Shown here: positions 43,570-53,190 of the stretch, piece after piece
Numbering within the stretch: the stretch's first letter is position 1
Layout: each line of letters opens with the position of its first letter
NCBI GenBank assembly: GCA_000621985.1
Contig: JHWW01000009.1
Span: forward strand, 89,051 to 153,050
Reading direction: 5' to 3'
From: Lachnospiraceae bacterium V9D3004
Lineage (GTDB): Bacteria > Bacillota > Clostridia > Lachnospirales > Lachnospiraceae
DNA length: 64,000 nt
Notes under the pieces: model-generated
What the model was told of the DNA's origin: nothing
The model's input: only the letters and a program-made list of their open reading frames with translations
Databases searched by the model: none
Position numbers and translations under genes: made by a program

Positions 43570-43598
43570 TTGATCCGAAAAACATGCTATCATATTAA
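43570..43598 (+). promoter_or_regulatory. argH promoter
   Basis: TTGATC (43570-43575), 17 bases, TATTAA (43593-43598). It lies just outside palindrome 2 and predicts a leader of about 80 bases. Confidence 0.6.
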
Positions 43599-43686
43599 AA
43601 TGTATGGAAAAAATCGTAATTGCCTAATTCAAGGCTGAATAATTCAATATGCTTAGCATCGAAAACCGGTGCGGAATGGAGGATAT

Positions 43687-45063
<1,377 letters not shown>

Positions 45064-45068
45064 TAATC

Positions 45069-45116
45069 AGCACCCCAACGTTCACCTACGCATAACAAAA
45101 GTGAACCAGGGGTGCT
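45069..45116 (+). repeat. Dispersed hairpin element, copy 1
   Basis: AGCACCCC-aac-GTTCAC and GTGAAC-ca-GGGGTGCT form a two-part stem around a 15-base loop (CTACGCATAACAAAA). It lies 5 bases after the argH stop and is followed by a T-rich stretch, so it may terminate argH. The loop is also conserved in copy 2 at 56230, which a plain terminator would not need. Confidence 0.75.
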
Positions 45117-45143
45117 TAACTTTTATTATTAATCTTTCATCAA

Positions 45144-46058
45144 TTATGATTTCACATTCACATCCAGCTGATTGAACGGGATCGTAATATCATTCTTATC
45201 GAATTCTTTCTTGGTATTCTCTAACATATCCCATCTTACTTTCCAATAATTGGGAGTACTGGTCCATACCCTGAAGCCGATATTAACAGAACTTGAATCG
45301 AGTGCATCCACGTAAATATCTACAGGCTTGTCGTGGAGTATGTCTGCGTGTGAATCGGCCACACTCTTTAATATCTTTTTGACCTTATCGATATCTTCAC
45401 CATATGCAACACCTATGATAAGATCAACTCTTCTTTCATTTTCATTGGATACATTGGTTATTACGGCATTGCTCAAAGTTCCGTTGGGGATCACGATCAT
45501 CCTGTTATCTATTGTAAGAAGTCTTGTGTAGAATATGTCAATATGTACCACAGTTCCTTCCTGTCCGTTTGAAGATATGTAATCACCCAGAACGAATGGC
45601 TTGATTATTAGGATAAGAACGCCACCGGCAAAATTTGCAAGGCTTCCCTGTAATGACAGACCAATGGCAAGACCTGCAGAACCGACTATTGCCGCCAGTG
45701 AAGTAGTCTCAATTCCTATAAATCCCGCTATCATTACAACAAGCAATACATTTAACACGACTTTGATGAATGACAACAGGAACTTGCATACGCCGTCATC
45801 CATGGCGGAACGTTTGAAGCTCTTATCGAATAATTTGCATAACCATTTGATGACTTTACGACCCACAAAGAATATGATAATCGCTGCGATGATCAGTATC
45901 AGACCATGTACGGCAACCGGTATCTGTGACAGGATCCATTCCCAGGCTTTCCCGGGCAGTCCCGATACTTTGTCAACTTCTTCGCTTATCTGCTCGGCCG
46001 TATCAGCCATTGCTTCCGATACATTATCCGGTACATCCTTAGATAAAAGAGCTATCAT
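45144..46058 (-). CDS. MscS-type small-conductance mechanosensitive channel
   Basis: About 304 residues. Membrane helices at about 50-72, 95-118 and 122-150; the pore-lining helix reads SLQGSLANFAGGVLILI, and the cytoplasmic beta domain has KPFVLGDYISSNGQEG. Releases solutes at hypo-osmotic shock. The N-terminal segment (about 10-45) is amphipathic. ATG at 46058 has AAAGG at 9 bases; ATGs at 46067 and 46064 are alternatives. Confidence 0.92.
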   Translation of the reverse strand: MIALLSKDVPDNVSEAMADTAEQISEEVDKVSGLPGKAWEWILSQIPVAVHGLILIIAAIIIFFVGRKVIKWLCKLFDKSFKRSAMDDGVCKFLLSFIKVVLNVLLVVMIAGFIGIETTSLAAIVGSAGLAIGLSLQGSLANFAGGVLILIIKPFVLGDYISSNGQEGTVVHIDIFYTRLLTIDNRMIVIPNGTLSNAVITNVSNENERRVDLIIGVAYGEDIDKVKKILKSVADSHADILHDKPVDIYVDALDSSSVNIGFRVWTSTPNYWKVRWDMLENTKKEFDKNDITIPFNQLDVNVKS

Positions 46059-46076
46059 ATGCATCATCCTTTCAGA

Positions 46077-46736
46077 TTATTCGTTATACCAGTCATCGAT
46101 CGCATGTCCGTTTTCATCAGTTTCCTTACCGTCGCCATCTTCCTTCTTAGGCATATATTTCTTCATTACGATCTCCATCATATAAGAATACAATAATGCA
46201 GACAGTCCCGGAACAAGTATGGGAACTATCGGAAGATACGGGATCAAAAATACAACACCGACCGAGGATATGGAGAATATTATTATAAACGGAATTGTAA
46301 AATAAACATGTTTAGCCATTAAAATGATGGACATTTTCACTATATCCGTATTCTTCATGACAAATCTCGATAATATCGGATATACATAACAATACACGGC
46401 AAGTAACAATATTGCCATGGCAAGATATATTCCGGCCATTAATCCTTCAACTACGGTAAGATTGTATACAAGAAGCACCATCAGCACGAGTTCGATAAGC
46501 CACAATATGGTTGCCTGAACAAAGTTTGACTTAAAAGAGCGCCAGAATTCCTGAAATACATATCCTCTGTCGCGTCTTATCACCTTGACCGTAGTGTAAT
46601 ACAGTGCGGTAAGTGCTGCTCCCCCGGTAACAACCGGAACGCAGAACAACACAAATACAATGCTGAGATATCCGATATCAAACAGCTTCGATAATGATCT
46701 CATTAATCTGCTGTCAGTGGAAAAAAGGTCTCTCAT
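46077..46736 (-). CDS. YesL/DUF624 family membrane protein
   Basis: 219 residues, five to six membrane helices. The conserved FCVPVVTGGAALTALYYTTVKVIR after the first helix is typical of DUF624. YesL proteins are often found with carbohydrate transport genes; function unknown. Here it lies 20 bases after DUF1015 and 18 bases before mscS, so the three probably form one unit. Confidence 0.9.
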   Translation of the reverse strand: MRDLFSTDSRLMRSLSKLFDIGYLSIVFVLFCVPVVTGGAALTALYYTTVKVIRRDRGYVFQEFWRSFKSNFVQATILWLIELVLMVLLVYNLTVVEGLMAGIYLAMAILLLAVYCYVYPILSRFVMKNTDIVKMSIILMAKHVYFTIPFIIIFSISSVGVVFLIPYLPIVPILVPGLSALLYSYMMEIVMKKYMPKKEDGDGKETDENGHAIDDWYNE

Positions 46737-46756
46737 CCGCTATATCTCCTCCTGTT

Positions 46757-47998
46757 TCAGCTCAATCTGTGAATGAACAGACCGCTTCTTAATTTGGGTT
46801 CAAACCATGTTGATTTCGGTGGCATGAGCATTCCTGCATCCGCAACGTTGAACAATTCCTCGATTGAAGTCGGATACATCGCAAATGATACTTTCATATC
46901 TTCATCCGCTCTTCTCTTTAATTCCTTAAGGCCTCTGATACCGCCTATAAAATCAATCCTTTTATCAGTTCTCGGATCGCCGATTCCAAGTACCGGCGCA
47001 AGAAGATATTCCTGAAGAAGCGACACATCAAGAGATGCTACCGGATCATCAATCTTCTTAAGCTCGTCATTTATCTCGCATACATACCATTCATTTTCAA
47101 GATACATAACGAACTGTCCTTTCTTAGCCGGCTTAACCGGATCCGCCTTTACTTCCACGATATTAAAGTATTCTTTTAATTTATCAAGAAACTCATCCTT
47201 TGATAAACCGTTAAGATCCTTCACTGTTCTGTTGTAATCCATTATCATAAGCTCGTTATGTGGGAATAATACCGATAAAAATGTATTGAATTCCTCTTCT
47301 CCGGTGTAACCCGGATTCTGTTCTCTTCTTCTTAATCCCACTTTTACTGCTGATGCGGCACGGTGATGTCCGTCTGCGATATATATGCTGTCGATTCCGG
47401 CAAATGCCTTCTCAATAATATCCGTATCGGCCGGATCTCCTATCTTCCATACAACGTGCTTAATTCCGTCATCGGAAGTGAAATTATATATCGGATCGCA
47501 TTTCTTATATCTGTTCACAACTTCATTAATGACATCATTGGAACGGTATGCAAGAAATATAGGACCTGTCTGAGCATTACATGTGTCGACATGATTGATG
47601 CGGTCAAGCTCCTTGTCTTCTCTCGTATTCTCATGCTTCTTGATCACTTTGTTGATATAATCATCAACAGATGAACATGCAACTATTCCGGTCTGTGCGC
47701 GTCCATCCATAGTCTGCTCGTATACATAATACGCTTTGTCGGGATCCTGCTCGTATGTACCGTCTGCTATCATACCGTCAAGCAGTTTTCTTGCCTTATC
47801 ATATACACACTGATCATATATATTAACAGATTCGTCAAACTGGGTCTCTGCCCTGTCAATATTAAGAAATGAAAGTGGATTACCTTTTACAACTTCTCTA
47901 GCTTCTTTTGAACTGTACACATCATAAGGAAGTGCTGCCACTTTATCCGCAACATCCTTTCTTGGTCTGATGCATTTGAATGGTTTAATCGTTGCCAT
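46757..47998 (-). CDS. DUF1015 family protein
   Basis: 413 residues, cytosolic. Begins KPFKCIRPRKDVADKVAALPYDVYSSKEAREVV, with IYIADGHHRAASA in the middle; both are family hallmarks. The family is sometimes annotated as SerK-like because of remote similarity to archaeal ADP-dependent serine kinase; the real activity here is unproven. Confidence 0.92.
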   Translation of the reverse strand: MATIKPFKCIRPRKDVADKVAALPYDVYSSKEAREVVKGNPLSFLNIDRAETQFDESVNIYDQCVYDKARKLLDGMIADGTYEQDPDKAYYVYEQTMDGRAQTGIVACSSVDDYINKVIKKHENTREDKELDRINHVDTCNAQTGPIFLAYRSNDVINEVVNRYKKCDPIYNFTSDDGIKHVVWKIGDPADTDIIEKAFAGIDSIYIADGHHRAASAVKVGLRRREQNPGYTGEEEFNTFLSVLFPHNELMIMDYNRTVKDLNGLSKDEFLDKLKEYFNIVEVKADPVKPAKKGQFVMYLENEWYVCEINDELKKIDDPVASLDVSLLQEYLLAPVLGIGDPRTDKRIDFIGGIRGLKELKRRADEDMKVSFAMYPTSIEELFNVADAGMLMPPKSTWFEPKLRSGLFIHRLS

Positions 47999-48040
47999 AA
48001 CTTTCCTCCTGCTTATTGATTTTAGAACTTCATCTATAGT

Positions 48041-48069
48041 ATTATAGAGTATAACATTATTAATGTACA
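48041..48069 (-). promoter_or_regulatory. Promoter of the DUF1015-YesL-MscS unit
   Basis: TGTACA (48064-48069), 17 bases, TATAAT (48041-48046) on the minus strand, in the divergent gap to the transporter gene. Confidence 0.7.
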
Positions 48070-48153
48070 GAAAAAAATTATACAGACAATGGATTATTTC
48101 CCGAAAATTTGTTATATTGAAATATAAGACATATATATCTTAGGAGATCAGTT

Positions 48154-49593
48154 ATGAAGAATACCAATAACGATATTAATGAATCGTCAAAAAATAAAGA
48201 GCAGGCTTCCGAATACAGCGCCAAGGAATCCCTGTATGAAGCAATGAATGCGGCAGGCACCGATGGTTCAAGACCCAAGCTTTTCCAGAAAAAGTTGCTA
48301 CCCCTGTCATTTACGTTATTCCTTGCACTGGCATTAAGTATACTTTTTTTCTTTATCATATATCATTTTAAAGATGTAAACTTTGGTCTGGATCAGTTCT
48401 TCACTTCACTGACCCCGTTTGTATACGGCGGCATACTTGCATATATACTTGTTCCTATGTGCAATTCGTACGAAACACTTATCACCTTGTTCACAAAGAA
48501 AGTGTTAAAATCCAAAAAAGGTATTTCAAAGAAAGCCAGACAAAGCTACGCCATTGCACTGAGTATGATCACTGCAACACTCATAATATATCTGCTGATA
48601 TCTCTCATACTCCCGCAGCTGATCGTCAGTCTCACAACGATCTCCGGCAACCTTACCACTTACTACGACAATATTACGGAATGGCTTCATAACACGTTTG
48701 AAGATAATGACGTTCTCCTGGGATATATGGATGATTTTAACGGAAATATATCCGAAACCTTATCAAAATGGATCAAGTCCGAGATACTGCCAAACACCAA
48801 GACACTGCTTTCGAGCGTAACCTCAAGTCTGATAGATGTCGTTACCGTATTAAAAAATCTGATCATTGGAATCATCGTATCGATATATCTGCTTAAGAGC
48901 CGCGATACCTATGCGGCGCAAAGCAAAATACTCGTTCACAGTATGTTCAAGGAGAATCTTGCCAACAAGATAATCCAGGAAGTCAGATTTGCAAACAAAA
49001 TGTTCATGGGATTCATATCGGGAAGGATCGTGGATTCGGCAATAATCGGAGTATTATGCTGCATCGGCCTTAATCTGATGGATATGCCTTATGCATTCCT
49101 TATAAGCGTTATAGTCGGCGTTACAAACATTGTTCCTTTCTTCGGTCCGTTCATAGGCGGAATACCTTCGGGGCTCCTTATACTTATTGTGGATCCTGTC
49201 AAATGTATATGGTTCGTAATATTCATTATCGTACTTCAGCAGTTTGACGGCAATATCCTCGGTCCGAAGATCCTCGGAGAGATGACTAATCTCAACAGTT
49301 TCTGGGTTCTGTTCTCGCTTATAATATTCAGCGGAATATTCGGCTTCCCCGGTATGATATTCGGGTGTCCGGTATTCGCTGTCATCTACCATCTGCTTCA
49401 GGAACTCATTCTGAAAGGTCTAAAACGGACAGGATATACGCCCACGGGGCAAGAGGCCGAGATATCGAACTTCAATAAGTTTCTTGAAGAGCGGGAGCAT
49501 GCCGACTCTGCATCAAATAACACTAATCAGGCACCCGAAAGGAATTCGTTGCTTTCATTAATTAAATCTAAAATTAAGAAACGAAACAAATAA
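48154..49593 (+). CDS. AI-2E family transporter
   Basis: 479 residues with about eight membrane helices. The characteristic central and C-terminal region GFISGRIVDSAIIGVLCCIGL then NIVPFFGPFIGGIPSGLLIL and QQFDGNILGPKILGE matches the family first linked to autoinducer-2 export and since to Na+/H+ antiport. Substrate unknown. Its C-terminal cytoplasmic tail (about 440-479) overlaps a decayed gene on the other strand. Start ATG has TAGGAG. Confidence 0.92.
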   Translation: MKNTNNDINESSKNKEQASEYSAKESLYEAMNAAGTDGSRPKLFQKKLLPLSFTLFLALALSILFFFIIYHFKDVNFGLDQFFTSLTPFVYGGILAYILVPMCNSYETLITLFTKKVLKSKKGISKKARQSYAIALSMITATLIIYLLISLILPQLIVSLTTISGNLTTYYDNITEWLHNTFEDNDVLLGYMDDFNGNISETLSKWIKSEILPNTKTLLSSVTSSLIDVVTVLKNLIIGIIVSIYLLKSRDTYAAQSKILVHSMFKENLANKIIQEVRFANKMFMGFISGRIVDSAIIGVLCCIGLNLMDMPYAFLISVIVGVTNIVPFFGPFIGGIPSGLLILIVDPVKCIWFVIFIIVLQQFDGNILGPKILGEMTNLNSFWVLFSLIIFSGIFGFPGMIFGCPVFAVIYHLLQELILKGLKRTGYTPTGQEAEISNFNKFLEEREHADSASNNTNQAPERNSLLSLIKSKIKKRNK

Positions 49594-50141
49594 CAAAAGA
49601 AACAAATATTTGACTGATCCTTCCATTTAAGCTTAATGGATTTCTTTGCAGCTGTTGTCGGAGTGGTTGTTGCGGGAGTGGTTGTTGTCGGAGTGCCCGG
49701 TGCAGGAGTATTACCGGTGGTTGCATTGGTATTCTTAGCCACTTCTACTTCAAGACCATCGATTTCTGAATCTTTGTGTGCGGCGTCTCCTTTAACCATG
49801 TACCATATTTTATATTTTCCGGCAGCAGTTGCTTTAGGAATCTCTGTACTCCAATCAGTTATCCAATCTTTTCCCTCTTCATACTGACCGACTTTATATA
49901 ACATTGTTCCGCACCTTCAGGTTTAAGCAAAATATCATTTGTCTGATGCCGAATTATACCACCAATATATATATACATCCTCTCCCCATAAAGCCGGTTT
50001 GTCATCATAGTACCTTAGTACTGTAACAGTAACTTCGTGTGGGTCGGAATCAGCCGCAACTATTTTGGTGTCCGGTGTTATAATAATTGTCATCGCGAGT
50101 AAAAATGCAAGGCCCAGTATAACCCTACATACAGCCCTCAT
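49527..50141 (-). pseudogene. Decayed secreted surface-protein gene
   Basis: Two pieces of one broken gene. The first (50141-49935) has a good ribosome binding site, a signal peptide (about 1-30, hydrophobic core VILGLAFLLAMTIIITP) and then stops. The second (49904-49527, different frame) has the surface repeat pattern GTMLYKVG...WSTEIPKATAAGKYKIWY...GDAAHKDS that occurs in many Lachnospiraceae cell-surface proteins, then a Thr/Pro linker, and runs out within the end of the AI-2E-type gene. At least one frameshift or deletion and a 3' truncation explain this. Confidence 0.65.
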
Positions 50142-50223
50142 CGTTTTCCCTTCTTTTGACTTTCTTTGGTAATACACCATTGAAATTAACTATAATTATT
50201 CACATACATATAAAATAATTGAC

Positions 50224-50252
50224 TTGAACAATCGCAAAAAATAAGCTACAAT
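50224..50252 (+). promoter_or_regulatory. Promoter of the DHH phosphoesterase gene
   Basis: TTGAAC (50224-50229), 17 bases, TACAAT (50247-50252), about 60 bases before the start codon. Confidence 0.7.
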
Positions 50253-50314
50253 ATATCTATATGTATTAAGAAGGACATTAATATAATAATTGTGATTATA
50301 GGAGGAGTGGCATT

Positions 50315-51232
50315 ATGCGATTAGTTACACGTTCAGATTTTGATGGTCTTGCTTGCGGTGCTTTACTGAAAGAAGCAGGTATTATTGACAGTTGGAAGTT
50401 TGCACACCCAAAGGATCTTCAGGACGGACTCATCCCGGTTGATTCCAATGACTGTCTTGCAAATGTTCCTTATGTAGAAGGATGCGGTCTGTGGTTTGAC
50501 CACCATTCAAGCGAACAGGAAAGATTACAGCTTGAAGGAAAGTACAAGGGTGAAAGCCGTATTACTCCTTCATGTGCTCGTATTATATATGAATATTACG
50601 GTGGCGAAGAGAGATTCCCCAACTTCACCGACATGATGGTAGCCGTTGACAAAGTTGACTCAGGTGATCTTACTATTGACGAGATCCAGCATCCTACCGG
50701 ATGGATCCTTATAGGTTTCCTTATGGATCCGAGAACCGGTCTTGGAAGATGGCGTCAGTTCACTATCTCCAATTATCAGCTTATGGAGATGCTCATCGAT
50801 GCATGTCATTCGATGACGATCGAAGAGATCCTTAATCTTCCTGATGTTAAGGAACGTGTCGATGTTTATTTTGAACAGAACGCAAAGTTCATTGAGATGG
50901 TTAAACAGTACACACATACCGAAGGCAATGTTATCATCTCCGACCTCAGAAAAGTCGATCCTATATATTCAGGCAACAGATTCCTTATCTACAGTCTCTA
51001 TCCCGATCAGAATGTATCTGTATGGATCGTATCCGGTAAGGGCGGACAGGGTTGTTCCGCAGCTGTAGGTTACAGCATCCTTAACAAGACTGCCAAGGTT
51101 AATGTCGGAAGCCTTATGTTGAAGTACGGCGGTGGTGGACACAAGAAGGTCGGAACCTGCCAGTTTAACGACGATAACATGGATACCGAGCTTCCTAAGA
51201 TGATCGAAGAACTTATTGAACTTAATAAATAA
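50315..51232 (+). CDS. DHH family phosphoesterase
   Basis: 305 residues. The metal ligands are in TRSDFDGLACG, the LWFDHHSSEQE motif and VAVDKVDSGD, with a DHHA1 end GSLMLKYGGGGHKKVGTCQF. DHH/DHHA1 proteins hydrolyse short RNAs, pAp, cyclic dinucleotide products or polyphosphate; this subgroup is often labelled exopolyphosphatase-like. Substrate not certain. Start ATG follows AGGAGGAG. Single gene with own promoter and terminator. Confidence 0.9.
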   Translation: MRLVTRSDFDGLACGALLKEAGIIDSWKFAHPKDLQDGLIPVDSNDCLANVPYVEGCGLWFDHHSSEQERLQLEGKYKGESRITPSCARIIYEYYGGEERFPNFTDMMVAVDKVDSGDLTIDEIQHPTGWILIGFLMDPRTGLGRWRQFTISNYQLMEMLIDACHSMTIEEILNLPDVKERVDVYFEQNAKFIEMVKQYTHTEGNVIISDLRKVDPIYSGNRFLIYSLYPDQNVSVWIVSGKGGQGCSAAVGYSILNKTAKVNVGSLMLKYGGGGHKKVGTCQFNDDNMDTELPKMIEELIELNK

Positions 51233-51261
51233 ACTGATCAGTTTAAGAAGCGTAATATAGA

Positions 51262-51310
51262 AAAAAAGGGGCATGTTGCTACATCATCATCTGATGCGAC
51301 AGCCCCTTAT
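51262..51310 (+). terminator. Terminator of the DHH gene
   Basis: AAGGGGC and GCCCCTT with an inner GTTGC/GCGAC pair enclose a 16-base loop, beginning about 35 bases after the stop. T-rich sequence follows on the plus strand and a run of As precedes it, so it may work in both directions. Confidence 0.75.
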
Positions 51311-51420
51311 TTCATTCCGTTATCTTTCACCACCATAACCGCGGATGTGAAACTCCTGCTTATGAGAACATTCACAGACGCCTCGGCTCTTGTCCTCCCC
51401 ATGCGTACACAAATTTGCAC

Positions 51421-51449
51421 TTGAAATATAATCCGATATATGATAAACT
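51421..51449 (+). promoter_or_regulatory. tRNA-Thr promoter
   Basis: TTGAAA (51421-51426), 17 bases, TAAACT (51444-51449), ending 14 bases before the tRNA. Confidence 0.5.
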
Positions 51450-51463
51450 ATCAAAGTTGAATT

Positions 51464-51536
51464 GCCGTTATAGCACAGTCGGTAGTGCGACGCACTCGTA
51501 ATGCGTAGGTCACCGGTTCGAATCCGGTTAACGGCT
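51464..51536 (+). tRNA. tRNA-Thr (anticodon CGT)
   Basis: Cloverleaf: acceptor GCCGTTA/TAACGGC, D-stem GCAC/GTGC, anticodon stem ACGCA/TGCGT with loop CTCGTAA (anticodon CGT, reads ACG), T-arm ACCGG-TTCGAAT-CCGGT. CCA is not encoded. A run of Ts directly follows and probably ends transcription. Confidence 0.97.
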
Positions 51537-51540
51537 TTTT

Positions 51541-52773
51541 TTATTTGAAATAACTATCAATTCCGTCGGCCATGCCTTCCGCGATCTTCAACTGAAAATC
51601 CGGATCCTGCATTCTTCGGTCTTCATCAGGATTCGTCATGAATCCCATCTCAATGAGAGTTACCGGTATCCTGCTCCAGTTGGTTCCCGTAAGATCGTCT
51701 CTTGCAGAGAGTCCCCTGTTCTTTGTTCCCGTTTTATCGCACATTGAATTAAGCACACATTGCGACAGCTTCTTGCTGGCAGAACTCAGATGTGACACAT
51801 ATGGGTTTGAAGCAGACGGGCAGAGCGCTGTAGCGCCGTTTACAGACGAACTTCCGGAAGCATCAGCATGAAGCCTTATATAAATGTCGGACTCCTCATT
51901 TGCTTTCTCCGCACGCTCTTTGTTACTGATATTGACATTATTCTTTGTCCTTATCATAACAACTTTATAACCTCTTGCAACAAGCTCCTTTTTAAGCTTC
52001 TTTGCAACCGCAAGAGTTAACTTGTATTCGGGAACTCCGGTTACAACTCCTCTTGTACCGCCTGCAACTTTGGCCTTCTTGGTCTTTGCGCCGGGGCCTA
52101 CGGGTTCGGTACTGCTGTTGCCTCGTGCCTGATGTCCCGCATCAATTGCAACAGTATATTTTGGAAGGATCTTTACCTTAGCTTTCTTAACAACATCTCC
52201 GATCGAAGCGATAACATATACTGTTCCCGCTTTTACAGCCGTAAGTTTTCCGGTCTTACTTATTGTTGCATAACCTTTTTTGTTTAAGGACCATTTCACG
52301 GATTCATCCGTACCTGTGACTTTGACTTTGAATTTGAATGACTTGCCGGCCTTTATCTTCGATGTACGTTTTGTGAATTCTATTGTAACATCTTCGTTTT
52401 CGGAGTCACCGGGTTCTGACACAGTTCCCGGCTGAGGTGTCTTACCGATTGATGCCTCACCAGTTCCGGATGTTTTTCCGGGTTCTGCTGAAGCGACCGT
52501 TCCCGGTGCCGCTGTTGTGACCGCCGCGGTTCCCGGTGCTGCCGTAGTGACCGCTCCGCTTCCCGGTGTCGCTGTTGTGACCGCCCCGGTTCCCGGCGCA
52601 GCTGTGGTGATCGTTGCTGTCTTCTGCGCTGACGCAGTGATCACAGCCTTTCCCTGTGCTGCTGCACCTGCAGAAGACGAAGTATTAAGAGTTCCCGCAA
52701 TCAATAAGGCTCCGGTCAGCACAAGACCCGAACCTAAACTTAACATACGTTTTCCATTAAAAATATTACTCAT
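51541..52773 (-). CDS. Secreted N-acetylmuramoyl-L-alanine amidase with Ig-like domain
   Basis: About 410 residues. Signal peptide (to about 45), four 10-residue Thr/Ala/Pro/Gly repeats (60-99), a linker, a lysine-rich Big_2-like domain (about 130-205) and an Amidase_3 domain (210-414). Zinc ligands and catalytic residues: VAIDAGHQ, the Glu of VPEYKLTLA, IRLHADA and IEMGFMTNPDED. Cuts the amide between glycan and stem peptide. ATG at 52773 is preferred over the TTG at 52785, which abuts the binding site. Confidence 0.92.
   Translation of the reverse strand: MSNIFNGKRMLSLGSGLVLTGALLIAGTLNTSSSAGAAAQGKAVITASAQKTATITTAAPGTGAVTTATPGSGAVTTAAPGTAAVTTAAPGTVASAEPGKTSGTGEASIGKTPQPGTVSEPGDSENEDVTIEFTKRTSKIKAGKSFKFKVKVTGTDESVKWSLNKKGYATISKTGKLTAVKAGTVYVIASIGDVVKKAKVKILPKYTVAIDAGHQARGNSSTEPVGPGAKTKKAKVAGGTRGVVTGVPEYKLTLAVAKKLKKELVARGYKVVMIRTKNNVNISNKERAEKANEESDIYIRLHADASGSSSVNGATALCPSASNPYVSHLSSASKKLSQCVLNSMCDKTGTKNRGLSARDDLTGTNWSRIPVTLIEMGFMTNPDEDRRMQDPDFQLKIAEGMADGIDSYFK
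52489..52608 (-). repeat. 30-bp tandem repeat in the amidase gene
   Basis: Four 30-bp units encode variants of TTAAPGTGAV. Length variation between strains is likely. Confidence 0.85.
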
Positions 52774-52809
52774 GATATTATACAACCTTCCTCTGATTAT
52801 TCGATCCTC

Positions 52810-53172
52810 TCAGTCTTCTTCTATATGCTCCATACCCTGTGCGATTATCGTCTTCACATGGTCATCGGCAAGCGAATAGAATATGGACTTACCTTCACGT
52901 CTGCTCTTAACGAGCTTGTTCTGCTTGAGGATCTTCAGCTGATGGGATATCGCGGACTGGGTCATATTAAGAGTCATTGCCAGATCACATACACATACTT
53001 CAGCTTCCGATAATACGAATAATATCCTTATCCTTGTGGAATCACCGAATACCTTGAACAACTCGGCAAGGTCATACAACTCATTCTCATCCGGCATATT
53101 CTTCATAACCGCTTCCACAACATCCTTATGAATCTCATTTTTCTCACAGCATTCTATGTCATTATATTTCAT
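52810..53172 (-). CDS. ArsR/SmtB family metalloregulator
   Basis: 120 residues. Winged-helix core LAELFKVFGDSTRIRILFVL, the ELCVCDLA-like motif VCVCDLAMTLNMTQSAISHQL (alpha-3 cysteines) and C-terminal DDHVKTIIAQGMEHIEED with acidic and His ligands. The pattern fits CadC/SmtB-type sensors of Cd, Zn or Pb. It is the last gene of the efflux operon and presumably represses it. Confidence 0.92.
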   Translation of the reverse strand: MKYNDIECCEKNEIHKDVVEAVMKNMPDENELYDLAELFKVFGDSTRIRILFVLSEAEVCVCDLAMTLNMTQSAISHQLKILKQNKLVKSRREGKSIFYSLADDHVKTIIAQGMEHIEED

Positions 53173-53190
53173 TACAGCTCACCTTTCAAC

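Noticed and set aside
51233..51463. Hidden gene between the DHH gene and tRNA-Thr
   Set aside because: Only a terminator and a tRNA promoter are found. No open frame with a binding site exists on either strand.
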